From the NCBI GenBank assembly GCA_019310745.1, contig JAFDDS010000118.1, forward strand, positions 1 through 5,800: a stretch of DNA of 5,800 nt, read 5' to 3'. Made by a program: the position numbers and the translations under genes. The DNA comes from Deltaproteobacteria bacterium. GTDB taxonomy: Bacteria; Desulfobacterota; DSM-4660; Desulfatiglandales; B25-G16. Of the stretch, positions 1-5,110 are shown in pieces; within the stretch, counting starts at the first letter, position 1, and each line of letters opens with the position of its first letter. The notes under the pieces were generated by a model. That model saw only the letters and a program-made list of their open reading frames with translations, did no database searches and had not been told where the DNA came from.

Positions 1-762
1 ATCTCACTGCACCTTTCTACAACTGTTACGAGTGCAGAATCTGGAAAGAGTGGGATCAAGCTCTTTCTTTCAACCGGTGAAACAATTGAGGCAGACTGGG
101 TTCTTGTGGCCAAAGGGATTGTTCCGAATGTAGACCTGGCACGAGATGCTGGATTAAAAATTGGTAAAACCGGTGGGATCGAGGTGAATCAGTACCTTCA
201 AACAAGTGATCCCTCTATTTATGCGGCTGGAGATTGCATTGAAGGATGGAATATGTTAAATGGAGAAAAAATAATTACCGCCTTGGCAACACACTCCAAT
301 AGGAATGGAAGGGTCATTGGACGGAATATTCATTTTGGTAATATCGTACCTTTTTTAGGATCATTAAATACTTTCGGGGCGGAAATCTTTAAAACGACAA
401 TTGTATCAGCTGGGATAACAGAAAGCGCAGCTAAGGCAGAGGGATTGGATGCCTTATCTGTGGTCAGAAAGGCAACGACAAGAAAGCAGATGTTTAATGG
501 GGAGAATTTCTGGGTTAAGTTGATCGCTGATCCAGACAAACAGACCTTGCGTGGCCTCCAAATGTTGGGGCCAAAGGAAGTCAGCAGGATAGGCGAGAGA
601 GTTCTTCTGATGATAGGTGAAGAGATTCCTTTAGCAAGAATCTCTCAATATGAAACTATCTTTAGCCCTCCTCTAAGCAATGCATATGATCTGATAACAA
701 ATGCGGTGGATATTCTCATTGGTGAGTTGCTAAAAATGGGAAAATCTGTTAAATGGTGTTAG
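1..762 (+). CDS. FAD/NAD(P)H-dependent pyridine nucleotide-disulfide oxidoreductase, C-terminal part (5' end outside window)
   Basis: The frame is open from base 1 to the TAG at 760-762, giving 253 residues. It has no start in the window; the in-frame GTG at 106 is an internal Val. Seen in the sequence: the end of the NAD-binding/FAD domain with VAKGIVPNVDLA, then the hallmark second FAD-binding motif IYAAGDC (bases 217-237), followed by a helix ending in NGRVIGRNI. The last ~120 residues look like the pyridine nucleotide-disulfide oxidoreductase dimerisation domain (FGAEIFKTTIVSAGITE at its start, YETIFSPPLSNAYDLI near the end). The overall pattern is closest to the NADH oxidase / CoA-disulfide reductase-like group, which transfers electrons from NAD(P)H through FAD. 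The redox-active cysteine region lies outside the window, so the substrate cannot be named. The protein ends in a Cys. The family call is firm; the exact function is not. Confidence 0.85.
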   Translation: MSLHLSTTVTSAESGKSGIKLFLSTGETIEADWVLVAKGIVPNVDLARDAGLKIGKTGGIEVNQYLQTSDPSIYAAGDCIEGWNMLNGEKIITALATHSNRNGRVIGRNIHFGNIVPFLGSLNTFGAEIFKTTIVSAGITESAAKAEGLDALSVVRKATTRKQMFNGENFWVKLIADPDKQTLRGLQMLGPKEVSRIGERVLLMIGEEIPLARISQYETIFSPPLSNAYDLITNAVDILIGELLKMGKSVKWC

Positions 763-838
763 GGTAAAAGGATAAGAGTAAGCGAAATTCTCATGTACTT
801 TCAGGGCATCAAGCAGCATTAAAATATTGAAATAATAA

Positions 839-887
839 TGACAAATTTCAAAGCTCAAATGTCAAATCAAGCCCAAAGACCACATGA
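839..887 (+). repeat. Degenerate heptad tandem repeat, unit NNNCAAA
   Basis: Four consecutive 7-bp units share the ending CAAA: TGACAAA (839-845), TTTCAAA (846-852), GCTCAAA (853-859) and TGTCAAA (860-866). The next units, to about 887, keep the composition (TCAAGCC, CAAAGAC, CACATGA) but lose the consensus. This is one of three intergenic arrays in the window with the same 7-bp period and different units. Its function is unknown. Confidence 0.6.
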
Positions 888-909
888 TACAATAAAAATT
901 TTGACATTT
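857..909. repeat. 10-bp perfect inverted repeat with 33-bp spacer
   Basis: AAATGTCAAA at 857-866 is the exact reverse complement of TTTGACATTT at 900-909. The left arm is made from the heptad units and the right arm contains the TTGACA hexamer. The stem is AT-rich with a long loop and no T-run follows, so it is not a convincing terminator. It could be an operator-like dyad or a by-product of the repeat sequence. Confidence 0.5.
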
Positions 910-929
910 AGGCTTGCTACAAATAAAAA
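901..929 (+). promoter_or_regulatory. Candidate sigma70-type promoter for rpmB
   Basis: A perfect -35 hexamer TTGACA (901-906) is followed after 17 bp by TAAAAA (924-929), which matches 4 of 6 bases of TATAAT. A start near 936 would give a leader of about 58 nt before rpmB. A second possibility is TTGGTA (952-957), 17 bp, TATAAA (975-980), but its start would fall in or next to the Shine-Dalgarno sequence. In DNA this AT-rich such matches occur by chance, so the call is tentative. Confidence 0.3.
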
Positions 930-993
930 GCTCAAAATAGGCGGACAAAAATTGGTAGTACTTAAGTAAGTATTTATAAAAGGGAAGAAAACG

Positions 994-1179
994 ATGTCTA
1001 AGATATGTGAAATATGCGGCAAAAGACCTGTTGTAGGCAATAATGTAAGCCATGCGCACAATAAAACAAAACGGCGTTGGTATCCAAACCTTCAAACTTT
1101 GAGGGTTAAAGTAAAGGGACAGACTAAAAAAATTACAGTGTGCACGAGGTGCTTAAGATCCGGACTGGCATATAAGTAA
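994..1179 (+). CDS. rpmB: 50S ribosomal protein L28 (zinc-ribbon, C+ form)
   Basis: This is a complete 61-residue protein of the large ribosomal subunit, of normal length for the short L28 form. It opens with [32 protein letters not shown], split here by family features: the [14 protein letters not shown] core that L28 uses to contact 23S rRNA, then a basic C-terminal half. Two CxxC pairs (C5/C8 and C50/C53) form the predicted four-Cys zinc site of the C+ type; in many bacteria a cysteine-free paralogue replaces this form under zinc limitation, but none is in the window. The ATG at 994 has a purine-rich ribosome-binding site AGGGAAG at 981-987. The gene stands alone on the plus strand, convergent with rel, and appears to have its own promoter and terminator. 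Confidence 0.97.
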   Translation: MSKICEICGKRPVVGNNVSHAHNKTKRRWYPNLQTLRVKVKGQTKKITVCTRCLRSGLAYK

Positions 1180-1207
1180 GCAGTAGGCAGTAAGCAATAA
1201 GCAGTTT
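1180..1207 (+). repeat. Heptad tandem repeat, unit GCAGTAR, abutting the rpmB stop codon
   Basis: Four consecutive 7-bp units follow the rpmB stop directly: GCAGTAG (1180-1186), GCAGTAA (1187-1193), GCAATAA (1194-1200) and GCAGTTT (1201-1207). The end of rpmB itself (TAAGTAA, 1173-1179) partly matches the unit, so the repeat may reach into the stop codon. About two units recur in inverted orientation at 1229-1242 (the minus strand reads CAGTCGGCAGTA). Confidence 0.7.
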
Positions 1208-1246
1208 TATCAAACATTTTTTTCTCCATACTGCCGACTGTTTTTT
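1181..1246 (+). terminator. rpmB: Probable rho-independent terminator of rpmB built from inverted heptad units
   Basis: CAGTAGGCAGTA (1181-1192) pairs with TACTGCCGACTG (1229-1240) over 12 bp with one mismatch, and six T residues follow at 1241-1246. The stem starts 2 bases after the rpmB stop, as expected for termination of this gene. The 36-nt loop is long for a classical terminator. The T-run overlaps the first base of the rel stop codon on the other strand. In the minus direction the stem is not followed by a clean T-run, so termination of rel here is less sure. Confidence 0.5.
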
Positions 1247-1827
1247 CAAATCCGCTCTACCTTTAGAACCTCCTTAATTTTTTTTATTTTTGAGATAATA
1301 TCTCTTAATTGAGCATAATCAGAGACTTCAATAGTGAAGGTGGATATTCCCTTTTTATCAATAGTTGTCTGCACATTTGCGTCTAAAATATTAGCTTCGT
1401 TTTGCGTAAATATAGCACTTAAATTCGATAGCATGCCCTTTTTAGCGATATTGGTAACCTTTAATTTTGCTAAATAAGTCATATCTTCGGAAGGTTCCCA
1501 TTCTACCTCTATTAACCGATCTGGATCAACATCTCTAATGTGCCGGCATTTTTTTGAATGAATAGTGACTCCCCTTCCCCTGGTAATATAACCCACAACT
1601 GTTTCGCCTGCTAGTGGATGACAACACTCTGCAAAGCGAATGAGCATATCACTCATCCCTTTAACCTTAATCCCAGTATCTCCCTTTTTTCTTTTTATCT
1701 TGTGAACTATTTTCTGGACAAGGCCCTCTGTCTTATCCTCTTTTATCCCTAAATGTGGAACAAGTCGGTTAAGAACCTGCTTTGCTGAGATTTTACCATA
1801 CCCGATATTGGCCAAAAGATCGTCTTT
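1246..1827 (-). CDS. rel: C-terminal regulatory half of Rel (RelA/SpoT), in the -1 frame relative to the N-terminal half
   Basis: This frame continues the Rel protein after the break at about 1827-1833 and ends at TGA 1246-1248. It is open back to a TAA at 1837-1839. Counting from the Leu codon TTG at 1815 (189 residues): residues 1-20 complete the helical domain (DDLLANIGYGKISAKQVLNRLVP just across the join), residues ~52-93 form the zinc-finger/conserved-cysteine domain with C64-C65-H66 and later H86 and C90, and residues ~110-189 form the ACT/RRM domain. In long Rel proteins these parts bind the ribosome and uncharged tRNA and restrain the catalytic half. All key residues are intact and no stops interrupt them, so the region is not decayed. 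The TTG at 1815 has no ribosome-binding site and lies inside a domain, so separate translation is unlikely. This is half of a split gene, not a gene of its own. Confidence 0.85.
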   Translation of the reverse strand, partial: KDDLLANIGYGKISAKQVLNRLVPHLGIKEDKTEGLVQKIVHKIKRKKGDTGIKVKGMSDMLIRFAECCHPLAGETVVGYITRGRGVTIHSKKCRHIRDVDPDRLIEVEWEPSEDMTYLAKLKVTNIAKKGMLSNLSAIFTQNEANILDANVQTTIDKKGISTFTIEVSDYAQLRDIISKIKKIKEVLKVERI

Positions 1828-3326
1828 AAATTTAAATTAAATTTCTTAAGCTCTTTTTCCAGGATGTCTCTTCCGATAGCTAAACTCTCTTTCCTTTCTT
1901 CTTTTTTTATCCATTGTCTGATTCTGGTTTTGGCAGTAGATGTCGTTACAAACTTTAGCCAATCTTTACTGGGTTTATGATTCTTGGAGGTAAGGATTTG
2001 AATTATATCTCCAGTTTTAAGCTGATGGGTTAAGCGAACGATTTTTTCGTTTACCTTAGCACCTATACATCTGTTCCCAATCTCGGAATGGATACTGTAC
2101 GCAAAATCAATAGGAGTTGCTCCTTTGGGAAGTTCTTTTACCTCTCCTTTAGGTGTAAAAACATAGACCTCATTGCTAAAAAGATCCAGCCTCACTGTTT
2201 CTAAAAATTCCTTTGGATTGGTCAGGCTTTTCTGTGATTCCAGCAACTGTTTCATCCATGCATATTGGGTAGACGTTTCTTTGTCTGATTCATATCCTTC
2301 TTTATATCTCCAGTGAGCAGCGATTCCCTCTTCGGCGATTCTGTCCATATCCCATGTTCTTATCTGTATCTCCATTCTTTCACCCAGAGGGCTAATTACT
2401 GTGGTGTGCAAAGATTGATACATATTGGCCTTAGGTAGAGAGATATAATCTTTGAAACGACCTGCGACAGGGTTCCACATGGAATGGATCAGACCTAAAA
2501 CCTCATAGCAGTCCTTTACAGAACTTACTATTATCCTGAAGGCCAGGATATCATATAATTGGTCTATATTCAGATCCTGCTCCATCATCTTTTTATAAAT
2601 GCTATAAAAATGCTTATGTCTCCCTTTTATCGTGGCTTTTATATTGGCCTCACTTAATTTTGTGCTTAGAATTTCCTTTATCTCTCTAATAAATTTTTCC
2701 TGCCCCTCTTGCCTCTGGGCAATGCCTACCCTTATATCCTTGTAAATTTTTGGCTCGAGATAAAAAAGGGATAGATCCTCCAATGTTGATTTTAGCCAGT
2801 AAATACCCATCCTTCCTGCAAGAGGTGCATAAATATCAAGGGTTTCCCCTGCAATAGTTTCCTGTTTTTCAGGTGGTTGAAAGCCGAGGGTCTGCATATT
2901 ATGTAATCGATCTGCCAGTTTAACGATAATTACCCTGATGTCAGAAGACATAGCAAGAATCATCTTTCGTATATTTTCTGCCTGCTGCACCTCTTTGCTT
3001 AAAAAATGTATCTTGCTGATTTTGGTTACACCATCTACTATGTCTGCGACCTCTTTACCAAACATTTGTTCAATGTCTGATAACTCAGTTAATGTATCCT
3101 CAACTGTATCGTGAAGAAGACCGGAGGCGACACTAACTTCATCCATCTTCATTTTGGTAAGAATTCCAGCAACTTCTAAGGGGTGGGTAAGGTAAGGCTC
3201 TCCTGATAAACGGACTTGTCCCTTGTGAACCTTGGCCGAATATACGTATGCCTTTTCAATCAGACCTATATCTGCGATAGGATGATACGAGAGAATTTCT
3301 GAGGTTATGTTATTTAAGCGAATCAT
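1749..3326 (-). CDS. rel: Bifunctional (p)ppGpp synthetase/hydrolase Rel (RelA/SpoT), N-terminal catalytic part, frameshifted after the TGS domain
   Basis: Rel makes (p)ppGpp from ATP and GTP/GDP and hydrolyses it, controlling the stringent response in the cytoplasm. Numbering from ATG 3324-3326, the HD hydrolase domain has R39, H48, H72-D73, E76-D77, D139 and N143, all intact. The synthetase domain has R236, D259, Y303 and E319, plus the RFKD motif (290-293) typical of bifunctional enzymes rather than EXDD of monofunctional RelA. The TGS domain spans about 383-445 with its conserved His413. The ATG start gives MIRLNN, a usual beginning for Rel; a TTG at 3341 would add five residues but overlaps the Shine-Dalgarno. 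The gene start overlaps proS. This frame leaves family similarity after Leu500-Lys501, runs 24 unrelated residues and stops at 1749-1751. Joined to the -1 frame it would give about 693 residues, somewhat short for long Rel proteins. Confidence 0.92.
   Translation of the reverse strand: MIRLNNITSEILSYHPIADIGLIEKAYVYSAKVHKGQVRLSGEPYLTHPLEVAGILTKMKMDEVSVASGLLHDTVEDTLTELSDIEQMFGKEVADIVDGVTKISKIHFLSKEVQQAENIRKMILAMSSDIRVIIVKLADRLHNMQTLGFQPPEKQETIAGETLDIYAPLAGRMGIYWLKSTLEDLSLFYLEPKIYKDIRVGIAQRQEGQEKFIREIKEILSTKLSEANIKATIKGRHKHFYSIYKKMMEQDLNIDQLYDILAFRIIVSSVKDCYEVLGLIHSMWNPVAGRFKDYISLPKANMYQSLHTTVISPLGERMEIQIRTWDMDRIAEEGIAAHWRYKEGYESDKETSTQYAWMKQLLESQKSLTNPKEFLETVRLDLFSNEVYVFTPKGEVKELPKGATPIDFAYSIHSEIGNRCIGAKVNEKIVRLTHQLKTGDIIQILTSKNHKPSKDWLKFVTTSTAKTRIRQWIKKEERKESLAIGRDILEKELKKFNLNLKTIFWPISGMVKSQQSRFLTDLFHI
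1827..1833 (-). promoter_or_regulatory. rel: Candidate -1 frameshift site A AAT TTA at the break in rel
   Basis: On the coding strand the zero-frame codons are TTA AAT TTA AAG, giving the X XXY YYZ heptamer A AAT TTA. A one-base backward slip here leads into AAA GAC GAT CTT TTG (K-D-D-L-L), exactly the family continuation. The zero-frame stop lies about 76 nt further on. The -1 frame is closed by TAA at 1837-1839, so a switch must happen within 1752-1836. I see only weak downstream pairing (AAAGA-CGA-TCTTT) and no strong upstream Shine-Dalgarno stimulator. A 12-bp palindrome TTTAAATTTAAA (1825-1836) covers the site, so a plain deletion or slippage error is an equal or better explanation. Confidence 0.35.
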
Positions 3327-5049
3327 AGAGGCTTTGGACAACCTCCTTTATCGCTTCAGGGGTTTTGTCTATAGATAGCAATCTGAGATCTGGGTTAGAA
3401 CGTAACTTAATCTCAATAGAATCACTTTTAAGTGTTCGTAAACTGACCGTAGCCCTTACAGGTATGCCTAAAAGATCAGCATCCTTGAGCTTGAAGCCTG
3501 GCCTTTCATCCCTATCGTCGAGAAAGACTGCGAGGCCCAAATTACTGAGATGCTGATATAAATTTTCAGCCACTTTTCTCACAGTGGCTTCATGTATTTC
3601 AAGGGGCAGGATGGTTACCTCAAAAGGAGAAATAGATATAGGAAATATAATACCGTTCTCGTCGCGACTTTGTTCAATAATTGCTGCAACGACTCTGCCG
3701 ATACCTATACCATAACACCCCATAATAATCGGAATTTCTCGGCTATTCTTATCAAGAAAGTTGGCCTTAAGGGCTGTAGAGTATTTGGTCCCTAACTTAA
3801 AGACCTGGCCAACCTCTATTCCCTTACCAAATACTAGCTTCCCTCCACACCGAGGACACAGATCAAAGGAAGTTATCATTCTTAAATCTGCATATTGCTC
3901 TACCTGAAAATCCCTGCCTTCATTTACATTGAGGATATGCTTATCATTCTTATTTGCTCCCATTGCCATATTTTTCATTTCCTTAATGGCAAAATCAGCA
4001 AGTATCCGTACCTTTAAGCCAATAGCCCCTGCAAATCCCATTGGGGCACCAGTTACATCAAATACAGTTTCTGGATCCGCCATATTAAGCTCTTGAACAT
4101 TGAGTACATTTCTTAGTTTGGTTTCATTCAGGTCATAATCTCCTCTTACTAAAGCAGCTATTGGTCCATGCTCAGTTTGATAGATGAGGGTTTTTACCAG
4201 TTTTTCAGGACCAATGGATAAAAATTTAGTCACCTCGTCTATGGTTCTCATTTCAGGTGTATCTACGATTTGTAGGCCTTCTTCTTTCTCAATATTTTTA
4301 GAATCAGACTCCCGTATTGTTACCTCGGCTTTCTCTAAGTTAGATGCATACTTACAATCTTGACAGCTTACAATATCGTCTTCACCACTATTTGATAAGA
4401 CCATGAATTCGTGAGAAAAGTTACCACCAATAGGCCCTGTATCTGCCTCAACTGCCCGGAATTTTAGCCCGCATCTTTTAAAGATAGCCTCGTAAGCAGC
4501 ATACATTTTTTCATAGCTCAGACTGGAGCCCTCTTCATCTATGTCAAAGCTATAGGCATCTTTCATAATAAATTCCCGTGCTCTCATGATGCCGAATCTC
4601 GGCCGAATTTCATCCCTAAACTTTGTCTGGATCTGATACAGGTTGATAGGCAGTTGTTTGTATGAATGGATTTCCCTTCGCGCTAGGTCAGTAATTACCT
4701 CCTCGTGGGTGGGGCCCAGGCATGATTCTCTTTTATGTCGATCTTTGAACCTTAAAAGCTCTGGCCCATAATAATCCCATCGACCGCTTTCCATCCATAA
4801 ATCACCTGGCTGCACCCCTGGAAGTAAAAGTTCAATAGCACCAGCCCTATTCATCTCTTCCCTGACAATACTTTCTGTATTCTTAATGGCTAACAGGCCA
4901 TAAGGAAGATAGGTATAGATTCCTGCTGTTAGTTTTCTGATCATGCCAGCCCTGAGCATTAATTGATGACTTGCAATCTCAGCCTCTGCTGGTATCTCTT
5001 TTACTGTAGGAATAAAGAATTGTGAATATCGTCTCGAAATAGATGCCAT
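3310..5049 (-). CDS. proS: Prolyl-tRNA synthetase, bacterial type with editing insertion domain
   Basis: This class II enzyme activates proline with ATP and charges tRNA-Pro in the cytoplasm. With ATG 5047-5049 it has 579 residues, normal for the bacterial form. In order: N-terminal catalytic part with GPTHEE (112-117, proline-site T-x-E loop), motif 2 with FRDEIRPRFG (144-153) through the KDAYSF region, a YbaK-like editing domain at about 230-385 with K286 in LVKTL matching the lysine needed to deacylate Ala-tRNA-Pro, motif 3 GCYGIGIGR (444-452), and the anticodon-binding domain at about 475-579. CxxC pairs flank the insertion (C229/C232 and C398/C401), a possible zinc site. The frame is open upstream to a TTG at 5100, but those 17 residues are translated heptad repeat and the family start is at MASISRRYSQFFIPT. 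No Shine-Dalgarno precedes the ATG. It lies 61 bp after ispG and overlaps rel. Confidence 0.97.
   Translation of the reverse strand: MASISRRYSQFFIPTVKEIPAEAEIASHQLMLRAGMIRKLTAGIYTYLPYGLLAIKNTESIVREEMNRAGAIELLLPGVQPGDLWMESGRWDYYGPELLRFKDRHKRESCLGPTHEEVITDLARREIHSYKQLPINLYQIQTKFRDEIRPRFGIMRAREFIMKDAYSFDIDEEGSSLSYEKMYAAYEAIFKRCGLKFRAVEADTGPIGGNFSHEFMVLSNSGEDDIVSCQDCKYASNLEKAEVTIRESDSKNIEKEEGLQIVDTPEMRTIDEVTKFLSIGPEKLVKTLIYQTEHGPIAALVRGDYDLNETKLRNVLNVQELNMADPETVFDVTGAPMGFAGAIGLKVRILADFAIKEMKNMAMGANKNDKHILNVNEGRDFQVEQYADLRMITSFDLCPRCGGKLVFGKGIEVGQVFKLGTKYSTALKANFLDKNSREIPIIMGCYGIGIGRVVAAIIEQSRDENGIIFPISISPFEVTILPLEIHEATVRKVAENLYQHLSNLGLAVFLDDRDERPGFKLKDADLLGIPVRATVSLRTLKSDSIEIKLRSNPDLRLLSIDKTPEAIKEVVQSLYDSLK
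3341..3349 (-). promoter_or_regulatory. rel: Strong Shine-Dalgarno for rel inside the end of proS
   Basis: The coding strand reads AAAGGAGGT at 3349-3341, within the Ile-Lys-Glu-Val codons near the proS C-terminus. It lies 15 nt before the chosen rel ATG (3326), longer than the usual 5-9 nt. It directly abuts the alternative TTG (3341), which is too close to be used with it. No other in-frame start codon lies between. Placement inside proS fits translational coupling. Confidence 0.6.
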
Positions 5050-5051
5050 AA

Positions 5052-5100
5052 TAGAAAATTGATAATTGACTATTGTTAATTGAAAATTGAAAAGATTCAA
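5052..5100. repeat. Heptad tandem repeat, unit TTGAWAA, filling the ispG-proS gap
   Basis: Seven 7-bp units run without a break on the plus strand: TAGAAAA (5052), TTGATAA (5059), TTGACTA (5066), TTGTTAA (5073), TTGAAAA (5080), TTGAAAA (5087) and GATTCAA (5094-5100, an inverted unit). Read with the genes the unit is TTTTCAA-like. The array covers most of the 61-bp gap, ends two bases before the proS ATG, and so makes up the sequence where its ribosome-binding site would be expected. Confidence 0.75.
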
Positions 5101-5110
5101 TCGAAAATAT

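Larger units (their letters stand above)
763..993. other. 231-bp AT-rich intergenic region between the oxidoreductase and rpmB
   Basis: No convincing gene lies here; short reading frames on the minus strand show no recognisable protein character. The stretch holds a degenerate heptad repeat (839-866, fading to about 887), a 10-bp inverted repeat (857-866 with 900-909), a candidate promoter (901-929), a direct 10-mer AAAGCTCAAA at 850-859 and 927-936, a 10-bp palindrome TACTTAAGTA at 959-968, and the rpmB ribosome-binding site. I see no clear hairpin-plus-T-run terminator after the oxidoreductase stop. Confidence 0.7.

Noticed and set aside
330..539. Minus-strand 69-codon reading frame inside the oxidoreductase
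   Set aside because: It is antisense to a conserved dimerisation domain and has no supporting signals.
106..762. Complete 218-residue protein starting at GTG 106
   Set aside because: The frame is open to base 1 with oxidoreductase-like sequence before it, so the gene is cut by the window edge.
862..1095. Minus-strand reading frames of 64-77 codons over the rpmB region
   Set aside because: They overlap rpmB in antisense and show no recognisable protein features or ribosome-binding sites.
1246..1815. Separate small gene starting at TTG 1815
   Set aside because: It has no Shine-Dalgarno, starts in the middle of the Rel helical domain, and the frame continues upstream into family-matching codons; it is the C-terminal half of rel.
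2410..2430. Met in place of Gly before the synthetase Tyr (NMYQSLHT rather than NGYQSLHT) as an unusual active-site change
   Set aside because: As I recall, N-M-Y-Q-S-L-H-T is common in bifunctional Rel proteins, and the catalytic Tyr is present.
3365..3795. Plus-strand reading frames of 63 and 67 codons inside proS
   Set aside because: They are antisense shadows of a strongly conserved gene.
5050..5100. N-terminal extension of proS by 17 residues from a TTG at 5100
   Set aside because: The extension is translated heptad repeat, the TTG has no ribosome-binding site, and the family start matches the ATG at 5049.
5052..5100. CRISPR-like array
   Set aside because: The units are 7 bp and directly adjacent, with no spacers or cas genes.
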